64,000 nucleotides of DNA, from positions 62,001-126,000 of the forward strand of contig CAMCFN010000002.1 in NCBI GenBank assembly GCA_945874145.1. Direction: 5' to 3'. The position numbers and the translations under genes are program-made. Under the pieces are notes generated by a model. It was given only the letters and a program-made list of their open reading frames with translations, searched no databases and was not told the DNA's origin. The DNA is from Akkermansia muciniphila (GTDB taxonomy: Bacteria; Verrucomicrobiota; Verrucomicrobiia; Limisphaerales; SXTU01). Shown here in pieces: positions 33,901 through 42,743 of this stretch (the stretch's first letter is position 1; each line of letters opens with the position of its first letter).

Positions 33901-34296
33901 TCAGAGCCAATGCTTGCCGAGGGTGACGATCAGTTGGTCGCCAGCCTTCTCCAAACGCACCGTGAAATTTGGAGCCATTCCCCGTTCCGTCGCCATACTT
34001 GGCACGCGCCCCATTAGCACGCCAACGGTCGTGCTATCTGCGTTGAAGAGGAAGACGTTGGTGCGGCTGGGGTAAAACGGAACAGGAGTCGCGTCAGTCA
34101 ACTTGATGCGTGTCTGCATGAACGCACGTCGGGAATAATCCAAAGCCACCGTTTCCGTCAGCTGCTGGTCAGCGGGGAAGGGAAAACGTCGTTCCCACGA
34201 ATTGAAGTCGTCCCAAAACACGACCGATAGCGGTAGCCCCACGAAAACGATTACGACCGGGGAAAGCAGAAGACTCCACCTCAACCACCGTGGCAT
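33901..34296 (-). CDS. Small hypothetical membrane-anchored protein (131 aa)
   Basis: Encodes 131 residues with one N-terminal membrane helix (LRWSLLLSPVVIVFVGLPL, about 5-23) and a soluble rest that ends VTLGKHWL. The soluble part is a mix of short strands (TRIKLTDATPVPFYPSRTN). No motif identifies a family. It lies between the tricorn-like and HupE genes on the same strand, 104 bases upstream of the tricorn-like start and 60 downstream of the HupE stop. It has a standard ATG and codon use like its neighbours, so I consider it probably real. Confidence 0.5.
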   Translation of the reverse strand: MPRWLRWSLLLSPVVIVFVGLPLSVVFWDDFNSWERRFPFPADQQLTETVALDYSRRAFMQTRIKLTDATPVPFYPSRTNVFLFNADSTTVGVLMGRVPSMATERGMAPNFTVRLEKAGDQLIVTLGKHWL

Positions 34297-34356
34297 TCAG
34301 CGCACTGGCTTCGTTCGTGTTGTTATCTGATTGCCGCTTGAAGGCTTGGCATACTG

Positions 34357-35613
34357 TTAGGAGGCCAGCAACCGCTCCACGGTCCACACCAAGCCAGCGA
34401 GGGCGATCAGGCAGCACGCCGGCCGGCGCACCCACGGGCCATACCAAGACCGGCCTTGGCACCACTTCGTTACGCCGAACGCGAGCGTAATCACGGCCAA
34501 CTGCCCCAGCTCTACGCCGAAGTTGAACGAAAGCAGCGCCGTGCCAATCTGATCGCGCGGCAAACCCACTTCGCTCAACACCCCGGCAAAGCCCATGCCG
34601 TGAATCAGCCCAAAGCCAAACACCGCCGCCCAGCGCCACGGCGAGACTTCTGACCGGAACAGGTTCTCAATCGCCACTACCGCAATGGACAGGGCGATGA
34701 TCGGTTCCACCACCCGCCCCGGCAGCGCGAAGATGCCAAGCACCGCCAGCGCCAGCGTGATGGAATGTGCCAGCGTGAACGCCGTCACCTGCCAGAGCAG
34801 TGGCTTGAGTTTCGGACTAAGAAGGAACAACCCCAGCACGAACAGGATGTGATCCAAGCCCTTCGGCAGGATGTGCGTGAAGCCGAGTTCGATGAACTGA
34901 GTGGCCGTTGTGCCACGCAAATGGGACGGCTCCAGTTTGTCTGCACCAGGGAGGCGCGGGGAGGCTTCCGTGGCACGGGTGTCCTCTTGGAACGCATCGA
35001 GATCAATAACCATCGACTGGCGCGAAGCGACGAGTTGCAGCACGGGCGCGACGTCCTTGCCCCGATGGAAAAGCACTTCAAACAAGGCCGCGAAGCCAAA
35101 CGCATCATAAAGCGACAGCGACAGCTCAAGCTGCTTTGCCGTGGCCGGAACCTCCCAGCGCAGCGTAAGCGGAAGTGGAGCGGGGCGGACTTCTCCGGGG
35201 CGCTCCTCAGTGGTCAGAACTAGCGGGGCGGGCGGCCAGTTTGAAAGCGTGCCGCGCACCGGGGCATTGGTATCCAAGTTGAAACGCACGCGGGACTGCA
35301 CGTAATCCGCGATGCGGACAGCGGCGGCGCGGCACTCGGCTTCAGTCATCAGCACGACCTGATCATTGGTGCGCCCCACAATGAACTGGAGCAGGTCGGG
35401 CTGGTTTAGCTGGAAGGTGAGCGTGAGTGAATTGGTCGCCAACTGGGCGTCCACCCGCGTCACGGAGGTGGTGTGGGCAAAAGCTGGACGGACGAGCCAC
35501 AAGCAAAGCAGCAAGCCACATAACAGTGGCCGGTGGCTCGGAAGTTCAACGCGAGTCCGAGGGCTCGCAGGGGCGGGCAGGTGGCTCACCCGACCTTGGA
35601 CTCGTGCTCCCAT
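34357..35613 (-). CDS. HupE/UreJ-family membrane protein
   Basis: Encodes 418 residues. After a signal-like stretch (about 30-46, ending FAHTT) there is a periplasmic domain of about 180 residues, then six membrane helices. The diagnostic HupE/UreJ-2 segment is FIELGFTHILPKGLDHILFVLG near 243-264, followed by FTLAHSITLALA and GFGLIHGMGFAGVLSE. Family members are nickel or cobalt permeases tied to hydrogenase or urease, but many versions with a large N-terminal domain occur with no such enzyme. None is present in this window. It starts 4 bases after the coiled-coil protein gene, so the two probably form one operon. Confidence 0.85.
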   Translation of the reverse strand: MGARVQGRVSHLPAPASPRTRVELPSHRPLLCGLLLCLWLVRPAFAHTTSVTRVDAQLATNSLTLTFQLNQPDLLQFIVGRTNDQVVLMTEAECRAAAVRIADYVQSRVRFNLDTNAPVRGTLSNWPPAPLVLTTEERPGEVRPAPLPLTLRWEVPATAKQLELSLSLYDAFGFAALFEVLFHRGKDVAPVLQLVASRQSMVIDLDAFQEDTRATEASPRLPGADKLEPSHLRGTTATQFIELGFTHILPKGLDHILFVLGLFLLSPKLKPLLWQVTAFTLAHSITLALAVLGIFALPGRVVEPIIALSIAVVAIENLFRSEVSPWRWAAVFGFGLIHGMGFAGVLSEVGLPRDQIGTALLSFNFGVELGQLAVITLAFGVTKWCQGRSWYGPWVRRPACCLIALAGLVWTVERLLAS

Positions 35614-35616
35614 CCG

Positions 35617-38600
35617 TCACTTCTTCCGGGAGCGTGCGGCGGAGTCGGAGAGGTTCTTGAGATACTGCTCGACGAGCGGGCTGTATTCCTCAGGCGCGCG
35701 CTCGGTCTGGCTTTGCATGAGCGCATTGCGGTCGCGGGCAGGCAGGCCGAGGAAACCGCTGGTGCCCTTGGCTTCACGGGTCTTGCCGTCGGTGCCGCCT
35801 TCGCCGTTCCAGTTGCCCTGCTTGCCGTCGCCCTGGCCTTCCTTGCTGCCGGGCTGCGGAGAATTCTGGCCGGGGCCTTTCGCCTGTCCTTTGCCCTGTT
35901 GCTGGCTCTCGCCCTGTCCCTGCTGACCTTGACCCTGCTGCGCCATTTGCTGACCCACTCCTTCTTGAGCCAGCGCGAGCGCGGCGGCTGCCTGGGCCAG
36001 CGCCTGCTGCGCGGCCTCAGCGTTTTGCTGGGCGGGTTGAGCCTTCCCGGCTTCCGCTTGGGCGGCAGCTTGAGTGAGCGCTTCCTGTGCCTTCTGCAAA
36101 GCTTGCTGCGCCTGTTGCGGAAGTGGTCCCGCCTCGCCGGCCGCCAGCGGGGCAATCGTTTGAGCGGCGGAATCGAGCGGCTGGGCGGCTTGCTGCGCGG
36201 CCTGCTGTGAGGCGAGCGTCTCGGTCATGGCCTTCACGTCGGACTGCTGCTTGGCGAGTTGGGGCAGCGATGCTTGGGGCTTGCCAGCTTGCGGCGTGCC
36301 TTGCGGCTGACCATCGGCGGGCTGGCCGTCCGCTGGCTTTCCATCAGCCGGTTTGCCATCAGCCGGTTTGCCATCCGCTGGCTTGCCATCTGCGGGTTTG
36401 CCTTCCGCCGGTTGGCCGTCGGGCTTGGGAGGCGCACCCTTGGGTTGCTCACCTGCGGGTTGTCCCGCTTCAGCCTGAGCGGCTTCCTTCAAGCCCTTCT
36501 CCGCCTTGGCCATCTCACCCACGGCACCCTTGAGGTCGTTCTGGCCGAGCTTTTCAGCGGCCTTATCGGCCGCCTGCTTGGCTTCAGCGACGGGCTTGGA
36601 CTGGGGCTGGGCTTTGGCTTTCTCACCCAGTGCGGCGGCGATTTCCTGCTGCTTCTGCTTGAGCATCTCCTGAAGGCCAGCGGGCTGGTCGAGCTTGGCC
36701 AAAGCTTCATTCACCTGCTTCTGCGCGGCGGCCACCGCTTCCGAGGCCTTCGCCAACTGCGGGGTGTTCTTCGGTTCTGGCTGGCCGAGTTCCTGGGCAA
36801 GTTGCTGCTTCTTTTGGTCCACGGCGTTCTTGGCAGCCTGAAGATTGGCCATCGCCTTGGCTTGATCGGGACGAGCGGCGGCGGCGTCTGGTTTGTCCAA
36901 GTCGGCCTTGGCATCCGCCATGTTTTCCTTGGCGGCCCCCAGATCGGAAGCGGCTTCGGGCGAAAGGTTTTTCGCCTCGGCTTGAGCGGCTTCCGTCTTG
37001 GCAGCCAAGTCGCCTTGCTCTTTGGCGGTCTGGGGAGCGGGCTTGTTGTCCGGCTTCTCGGCGGCCTTGGCAGTGTCCATCGCGACCTTTTGCTGGTCTT
37101 GCATGAGCTGGCCGATTTCCTTGCCCAGCTTGTCGAGCTTGGCCAAATCCTCCTTGGCCTTTTCGAGCTTGGCGATTTGGGAATCGATCTGCTGCGCGGC
37201 CTTGTCGAGCGCATCCTTCGCAGCCTGCTGCGCCATCGGGGCATTGGCCTTGTTCTCCAAGGCCTGCTGGGATTTCTCCATCTGACGGGCAGCCTCGCCC
37301 AAGGTCTTGGCCGCTTCCGGCGCGTTCGCAGCAGCATCTTGCTGAGTCTTTTGCGTCTCCGCCTTCACGGACTCCTGCTTGGCTGCTGGCTCGCCAAGCA
37401 ACTCGGGCTTCTTCTCAGCCGCAGCGGCCTTTTCGGCCTTAGCAGCGTCCTCCTTGACCAGTTCTTGCTTCTGGGCGAGCTCCTCGACCTTCTTCTTGAG
37501 TTCTTTCAACTCCGCCACCTTGTCCTGCGGCTTCTGTTGCCGGGCTTCGGCAAGCGCGATCTGCTGCTCCAAGGTTGTCTTGGCCTCCTGCATCTTGGCG
37601 AGGGCCTGCTGCTGCTTCTCGGCTGCGGGAGGCTCGTCTTGAGCGCGCCGGGCCGGCTGCTGGTCCTGAAGCATAGCCCGGGCTTCCTGCTGCTTTTCCA
37701 CGGCCGCCTTGAGTTCCTCGGCCGCCTTGGGAGCAGCCTTTTGGACGTCCTCACGGATGGTGTCGGTCTTGTCCACGACCTCGGCCTGCTTGCGTTCCGC
37801 CTCGGCGGCCTCGGTCTTCTCCGCCTTGGGCTTAGAGGCTTCCTTGGTCTGCTCATTGACCTGCTTCTGCTGCTCGATGGCTTTCTCCAGATCCCGCACG
37901 GCCTGCCGCATCACTTCGAGGTTGTCGCGAGCGGGCATGAGCAGCTTGGCCAAGTCTTGGAAAACATCGCGCGCACGCTTCTCGTTGCCGGCGGCGGAAA
38001 GCAAGTTGGCCGACTTCAAGTCGCCAGTGGCCGAAACCAGCGTCGCGGCGAGCCGGGTTTCCTCGGCCTTGGTCAAGGCAATGCGCGGCCGTTCCGCCGC
38101 CGGTCCATCCATGGCAGCAACGACCTTCTCCAGCTTGGTCAGGACGATCTTGGCCTCGTCCCCGATGGTGTTCTGCTCAGTCTCTTGAAGCTGCAGTGCG
38201 ACTTGGTGGGCCGTCTCGGTGCGACGGGCGTCGCGCCCCTTGGTGAGCGTGGCCAGACCGACGGCTTCCTTGAGGTTGTCTCCCTGCCGACGGGCGAGCG
38301 CAGCAAAACGCGAAGCAATCTCCTGCAAAACCTGCTGGCGCTGGTATTCAAGGAGCAGGGCGCGGAGCTGGACGGTTACGTTCTTCTGGCCGGCGAACGC
38401 ATCAAGGGCGCTGCGCCTTTGGGCATCGGCATCCGAGGTGGTGCGGCTCTGCTGGAGGAGCGTGACGACGCGGGCGATTTCCGTGTCGCTCAGTTTGCCC
38501 AGCACGCCTCGAATGGCCTTGAGCACCGCGACATCGTCGCCTTCCAAGCCGTTGCGCTCGTATTCCTCGATGACCGCGCTGAGCTGGCTGCCGACGCGCG

Positions 38601-38739
38601 AGGTGGTGGCCTTGATCTGCTCCTGCCGCAGCTCCTGCTGAAGAATCTTGTCGCCTCTGGTCGTAAGATCAGCGCGGACCGAGGTGGTGAGCAAGCCAAA
38701 GGCGGAAACCGCCAGGACAAGAAGGGCTTTACTGTTCAT
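35617..38739 (-). CDS. 1040-residue secreted coiled-coil protein rich in Ala, Gln and Lys
   Basis: Encodes 1040 residues from the ATG at 38739, which begins a signal peptide (NSKALLVLAVSAFGLLTTSVRA). Most of the protein is heptad-like helix (KLEKAKEDLAKLDKLGKEIG, EQIALAEARQQKPQDKVAEL), interrupted by Pro-rich linkers. A pentapeptide array (KPADG) of about eight units lies near residues 775-812. The last 30 residues (EYSPLVEQYLKNLSDSAARS) are less repetitive and resemble a short C-terminal domain seen in other PVC coiled-coil proteins. No enzymatic motif is present. It may be a scaffold in the periplasm or on the surface. The HupE-like gene follows after 3 bases. Confidence 0.75.
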   Translation of the reverse strand: MNSKALLVLAVSAFGLLTTSVRADLTTRGDKILQQELRQEQIKATTSRVGSQLSAVIEEYERNGLEGDDVAVLKAIRGVLGKLSDTEIARVVTLLQQSRTTSDADAQRRSALDAFAGQKNVTVQLRALLLEYQRQQVLQEIASRFAALARRQGDNLKEAVGLATLTKGRDARRTETAHQVALQLQETEQNTIGDEAKIVLTKLEKVVAAMDGPAAERPRIALTKAEETRLAATLVSATGDLKSANLLSAAGNEKRARDVFQDLAKLLMPARDNLEVMRQAVRDLEKAIEQQKQVNEQTKEASKPKAEKTEAAEAERKQAEVVDKTDTIREDVQKAAPKAAEELKAAVEKQQEARAMLQDQQPARRAQDEPPAAEKQQQALAKMQEAKTTLEQQIALAEARQQKPQDKVAELKELKKKVEELAQKQELVKEDAAKAEKAAAAEKKPELLGEPAAKQESVKAETQKTQQDAAANAPEAAKTLGEAARQMEKSQQALENKANAPMAQQAAKDALDKAAQQIDSQIAKLEKAKEDLAKLDKLGKEIGQLMQDQQKVAMDTAKAAEKPDNKPAPQTAKEQGDLAAKTEAAQAEAKNLSPEAASDLGAAKENMADAKADLDKPDAAAARPDQAKAMANLQAAKNAVDQKKQQLAQELGQPEPKNTPQLAKASEAVAAAQKQVNEALAKLDQPAGLQEMLKQKQQEIAAALGEKAKAQPQSKPVAEAKQAADKAAEKLGQNDLKGAVGEMAKAEKGLKEAAQAEAGQPAGEQPKGAPPKPDGQPAEGKPADGKPADGKPADGKPADGKPADGQPADGQPQGTPQAGKPQASLPQLAKQQSDVKAMTETLASQQAAQQAAQPLDSAAQTIAPLAAGEAGPLPQQAQQALQKAQEALTQAAAQAEAGKAQPAQQNAEAAQQALAQAAAALALAQEGVGQQMAQQGQGQQGQGESQQQGKGQAKGPGQNSPQPGSKEGQGDGKQGNWNGEGGTDGKTREAKGTSGFLGLPARDRNALMQSQTERAPEEYSPLVEQYLKNLSDSAARSRKK
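36310..36420 (-). repeat. Tandem 15-base repeat coding for KPADG units
   Basis: About eight 15-base units, imperfect at third codon positions, encode QPAEG, five KPADG, QPADG and a final QPQG. The copies differ mostly by synonymous changes, which suggests selection on the protein instead of recent expansion. The array links two coiled-coil blocks of the large secreted protein. Confidence 0.75.
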
Positions 38740-38861
38740 TTTTGTGGAGTGTCGGAACGACCCAATACGACCAGCGTCGCGAACGTTATCAGAAGGCACA
38801 GACGGCGCGTGTCGGGAGGGGGATTCAAGCTAAATTCCGGTGGGTGAAGTCGCGCGCAGCC

Positions 38862-41291
38862 TCACCGCACCAACTGGAACTCCGGCAGCATCAGCACAGC
38901 CCAAAGCAGATCCTGCACCCCCTGCCCCGTCGGCTTCTCGCCGAGGACTTCGCGGGCGAGCGTCAGTTCGGCCGCAGTCGGGACGCGGGCCAGGGCGAAC
39001 TGGTAGAGCCATTGCGTCAGCGCGTCGCTGTTCGGCCACTGCTTCGCGAGCACGCGGGCGGCGCCTTGCTCCAAGCGAGTAGCCAGCGTCTGGCCGTTGT
39101 TGAGATCGATCGCCTCAAGCGTGTTCAACTCGTTCGGACGCACGCTGACGATTTGCTCCCGGTGCGGACGGCCCAGCGCGCGCATGAGGAAATCGTTCTT
39201 GAGCAGCGAGGCGCGAACCATTGGCTGCGTGGCGGTGGCGGCCTGCGCAAGTTGCGTGGCGAGCTGTTTGCCGACCTTCACGTTCCACAACGCTGAGTTC
39301 GCGACCTCGACTACTGCGCCTCCGGCTTCCGGCGCGCTCTTGAACTTGCCCTTGGCATCCGGCGGCGATTTCAGCGTCTCCCATGTCACATCGGTGCCAA
39401 TGGTGACAGTCTCACCGTCAGGGAGTGTGATGCGCGCCTCGAAGATGACGCCGGCCGGGTTCGGGCCGGTGCCGCCGTTCTTGGCAACGAGCACGATGTC
39501 GTTCGCACCAGCCTTCAGCTTCGTTTCCAAGGGGATGGCCTCGGGGTTCTCCCAGTTGTCACCGGACGCAACCTGTGCGCCGTTGACGTAGAGCTTGAAC
39601 TCATTGTCCGCCGTGGCGACCGCACCGGCGCGGAGCGGCGCGGACTTGAGGGTGAACTTCTTGCGCGCGGTGAAGGTTTCGCCAGCCTTCGCGTTGCCAG
39701 CGTCAGCATGGCCCCAAATCCAGTGCGCGGTGAGCTTCATCGCGTTGATCACCTCGGAGCTGGCCCGACCACGCACGACTTGCGCATCGAAGCGCGTCGG
39801 GGCCGAAACGGTGATTTGCCACACGGCATCCACGAACTGCTCGGCGGTGAGGCGCTTGGCGCGCGGCCCGGCGTAGGTGTAGCCGTGCTCGTCGGCGTCC
39901 TTGCCCAAAACCTGCGCATGCGACTGGTAGGCAGCCGACGTGGCGATGAGTTCGAGTGTCTTCTTTAGGTCGAACTTGTTGTCGGCGAGATGTGAGGCGA
40001 GGAAGTCGAGCAAGTCGTGATTCCACGGCTCGCTCTGCATCGCATCGGTGGGATGCACGATGCCGCGGCCCATCAGACGGTGCCAGAAGCGGTTCACGAT
40101 GGTGCGGGTGAAGCGGCCGTTCTCCGGGTGAGTCATCAGCGCGGCGAGCTGCTTGAGACGCTCGGGCTGCGACGCCTTCGCATCCACCTGCCCCAGTTCG
40201 GGGAAGAGCCAGCTCGCCTGCGCGGTCTTGCCCACGGGCTTGTCGCAGCGGTGAATCTCCATCTTGCCCGTCGAGTAAATCGCCGCGAGACCGTAGGCCT
40301 CCTCCAGTTTCCAGCGGTCAATGAAGCTGTCGTGGCACGACGCGCACTTGAGGTTGATGCCGAGGAAGCTTTGCCCGACCGACTGCGCGAACTGAATCTC
40401 CGTGGTCGCGCCCGCGCTGACGTCGCCACGCCACTTGATGCCGGCGGCGAAGCCCTCGCTTTCAGGCGTGTAGGCAATCAGCTCGCGCGCGAACTGGTCG
40501 TAGGGCTTGTTGTCCGCGAGCGCGCGGTAAAGCCACTTGGTGATTTGCTTGCGCCCGCCGGTGATGAAGCCGGTGCCGGAATAGTCGTTGCGGAGGAGGT
40601 CGTTCCAGAACGTCAGCCAGTGCTCGGCGTAAGCGGTGTCGTTGGCGATCAGGTCGCGCACGAGCTTGGCGCGCTTGTTCGGAGACTTGTCGGTCAGGAA
40701 CTTCGCGAGCGCCTCCGGTTCAGGCAACAGGCCGAGGAGGTCGAGGTGCGCGCGGCGGGCAAAGGTGGCGTCGTCAATCGGCTGGGGCGTGGCAGCCTTC
40801 CGCTTCGCGAGGTCGGCGTCGAGGATGCGGTCAATGGGGTTCGTGCGACCCGCCAAAACCGGTGGTAGCGTGGGACGGCGCGGCTTGAGCGGCGGTTCGT
40901 AAGCGGGTTTCTTGAAGGCGAAGCCCTCTTCCCAAGGCGCGCCGGCATCAATCCAGTCGCGCAGCAGCTTCACCTTCTCCGGCGAAAGGCGCGCGCCCTT
41001 GGGCGGCATCTGCTTGTCGGGGTCTTTGCTCGTGATGACCTCGATGAGCGGGGACTTCGCGGCGTTGCCGGGGAGGACGGCCTTGCCGCTCTCGCCCCCC
41101 GTGAGCAGCGACGCGCGGTCGTTCATGCTGAAGCTGCCCTTCTTCTTGTCGCCCGTGTGGCATTCGCCGCAGTGCTCGCGGAGAATGGGGACGATTTGGT
41201 GGGAGAAATCCACCTTCGCGACTGCGGCCCCAGCGCAATGGACCAAAACCAACGCTGCCACAAAGGGAACGAGCCTAAACTTAGACGACAT
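38862..41291 (-). CDS. Secreted cytochrome c / DUF1549-DUF1553 protein (PSCyt1, PSD1)
   Basis: Encodes 809 residues. After a signal peptide (about 1-22) comes a planctomycete-type cytochrome c domain with CGECH (HCGECHTGDKKKGSF, about 38-52) and MPPKGARLSPEK. The DUF1549 block contains FARRAHLDLLGLLPEPEAL (about 165-183) and a second CxxCH, CASCH, near 310. A lectin or galactose-binding-like insertion (about 520-660; KLYVNGAQVASGDNWENPEA) precedes the DUF1553 segment FLMRALGRPHREQIVS. Such proteins usually form a pair with DUF1501 in PVC bacteria and are thought to act on polysaccharides. Function is unproven. The ATG at 41291 is chosen for the signal peptide. Confidence 0.87.
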   Translation of the reverse strand: MSSKFRLVPFVAALVLVHCAGAAVAKVDFSHQIVPILREHCGECHTGDKKKGSFSMNDRASLLTGGESGKAVLPGNAAKSPLIEVITSKDPDKQMPPKGARLSPEKVKLLRDWIDAGAPWEEGFAFKKPAYEPPLKPRRPTLPPVLAGRTNPIDRILDADLAKRKAATPQPIDDATFARRAHLDLLGLLPEPEALAKFLTDKSPNKRAKLVRDLIANDTAYAEHWLTFWNDLLRNDYSGTGFITGGRKQITKWLYRALADNKPYDQFARELIAYTPESEGFAAGIKWRGDVSAGATTEIQFAQSVGQSFLGINLKCASCHDSFIDRWKLEEAYGLAAIYSTGKMEIHRCDKPVGKTAQASWLFPELGQVDAKASQPERLKQLAALMTHPENGRFTRTIVNRFWHRLMGRGIVHPTDAMQSEPWNHDLLDFLASHLADNKFDLKKTLELIATSAAYQSHAQVLGKDADEHGYTYAGPRAKRLTAEQFVDAVWQITVSAPTRFDAQVVRGRASSEVINAMKLTAHWIWGHADAGNAKAGETFTARKKFTLKSAPLRAGAVATADNEFKLYVNGAQVASGDNWENPEAIPLETKLKAGANDIVLVAKNGGTGPNPAGVIFEARITLPDGETVTIGTDVTWETLKSPPDAKGKFKSAPEAGGAVVEVANSALWNVKVGKQLATQLAQAATATQPMVRASLLKNDFLMRALGRPHREQIVSVRPNELNTLEAIDLNNGQTLATRLEQGAARVLAKQWPNSDALTQWLYQFALARVPTAAELTLAREVLGEKPTGQGVQDLLWAVLMLPEFQLVR

Positions 41292-41407
41292 GAGAGAGAT
41301 CATCGGAAATTTCTGGCGGGGAGGCAAGGCGGTTGACTTCACCACCACCACCCACTGCAACCAACTGTTCCGGGTTCGCATCTGGTTTAATTTCCTTGTC
41401 CGTGTTG

Positions 41408-41671
41408 TTATCCGTGTATGGCGGCCAGCTTGAAGACCAAGGATGATGCGCCTCCGAAGAAGAGGATACCAGAACAGCGCGTGCAGAAGGTGTTTAGAGC
41501 GGCCTGCTCGCCCTGGCCCAGAGCGTAAAGAGTGGAACCGATTCCCCCTGCCACTGGAGGGCCCTCGGGGACGGCCGCGCACTGGCTGACACCGTTTGCG
41601 AGAACTCCACAGCCCATGCCGGCCAAACCGGGGAGCAACCTTCCGAAATGGTCGATGATGAGTAGCCTCAT
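41408..41671 (-). CDS. Uncertain small Gly/Cys-rich ORF (87 aa)
   Basis: An 87-residue open frame with an ATG at 41671 and four Cys residues (GCGV, QCAAV, FCTRC). It contains GMGCGVLANGVSQCAAVPEG. No family is recognised, and the region is not clearly coding by third-base bias. It is kept only because it sits in a gap between two same-strand genes. Treat it as tentative. Confidence 0.25.
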   Translation of the reverse strand: MRLLIIDHFGRLLPGLAGMGCGVLANGVSQCAAVPEGPPVAGGIGSTLYALGQGEQAALNTFCTRCSGILFFGGASSLVFKLAAIHG

Positions 41672-41795
41672 TGCGGCAGGCTAAACAGCGCGTTGGACGA
41701 TGGCAAAGACGGGCCAAATGGATCGGTCAACAGGGGCTCTCCATGGGAAAGGCGAAGGCTTCCGGCGAGCCCGTTCGGCCTGAACCAAGCAGTCG

Positions 41796-42662
41796 TCACT
41801 GGGCGTTGTAGAAGCACAGCCAAGAGCCGATGCGGGACCCGAGGTTTATCTGGCTCTCGTTATACCAACTGACGTGGCCATCCTCGAACAGGAAGCTTCC
41901 GCCCTGCATTTTACCGTCACCCTGCCGATGACTCGTAGTAAATACCGACGCGGATTGGCCGGCCATTGCCCCGACGCCATTGATGGTCACCTTCACTGCG
42001 GTGGGGGTGTAAGGCCGCCCCGTTCCAGTTGTAGGCGAAGTGGTAGTCCCCTGAATCTGAAGCATGTCCCCAACGACGGGACCATCCCGATACGCGCTGT
42101 CCAGCCGGGTGCGTGTCAACCAATTGGGCACATTGCCGCTGCCGTAGGTAACCCGGCCAGCCACCTGCGCCGCCGTCCGTCCGACCAGATAGAAATAGCC
42201 GGACAGTTCCTCGTGGGCCACGATCGGGTTGCCGTAATTGGCCCCGAGGGTCGGTTGCGTAACCAACCGATCGTATGCCCGATGATACTCTCCAGTGGGA
42301 CAGTAGAGCGGACTGTTCTTGGCGCTCGAAGCAGCCGTGGAAACAGGGATCAAGTAGCTCTGATACAAGCGCAAAACTGACGGGCCGATCCAACTCTCAT
42401 CCCGGCCGTAGGTGGTCGCGCCGATGACGTCGGACCCCGGCGGAAACTTGTTATCATGATCACCTGCGTAAGTATTAATCGAGACGCCCCACTGCTTGAG
42501 GTTGCTCGTGCACAACGCCTTGTTGGCCGAGTTCTTGGCCTTGGCCAGCGAGGGCAACAACATCCCCGCCAGAATCGCGATGATGGCGATGACGACCAGC
42601 AGTTCAATCAGGGTGAAAGCCGAACGAGGCTCCAAGCGATCTGTGGATACATGAGTGGTCAT
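41796..42662 (-). CDS. Type II secretion-like pseudopilin (prepilin-type signal)
   Basis: Encodes 288 residues with a prepilin peptidase site and hydrophobic helix: [19 protein letters not shown] near 14-32, with Phe at +1 and Glu at +5. The following [19 protein letters not shown] and [19 protein letters not shown] are typical of the large pseudopilin-like family in Verrucomicrobia and Planctomycetes. The C-terminal region has [11 protein letters not shown], the usual DGHV-type motif. It lies 81 bases downstream of the anti-sigma-like gene on the same strand. I take the ATG at 42662, because an in-frame start at 42698 would only add residues before the leader. Confidence 0.88.
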   Translation of the reverse strand: MTTHVSTDRLEPRSAFTLIELLVVIAIIAILAGMLLPSLAKAKNSANKALCTSNLKQWGVSINTYAGDHDNKFPPGSDVIGATTYGRDESWIGPSVLRLYQSYLIPVSTAASSAKNSPLYCPTGEYHRAYDRLVTQPTLGANYGNPIVAHEELSGYFYLVGRTAAQVAGRVTYGSGNVPNWLTRTRLDSAYRDGPVVGDMLQIQGTTTSPTTGTGRPYTPTAVKVTINGVGAMAGQSASVFTTSHRQGDGKMQGGSFLFEDGHVSWYNESQINLGSRIGSWLCFYNAQ

Positions 42663-42743
42663 GGTGGCGCGCTTTGGTGAACTCGCCGACATTAGCACAA
42701 GCCTCCTCTCCGTCTAGGCCGAAACCATCTCCCAGAAAGCGGC

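Noticed and set aside
36310-36420. A CRISPR array
   Set aside because: The units are 15 bases with no spacers and are in frame within a coding sequence (KPADG repeats).
36259-38847. An 862-residue plus-strand frame rich in Leu and Gly
   Set aside because: It is the antisense of the Ala/Gln/Lys-rich coiled-coil gene. The low complexity is explained by that gene's codons.
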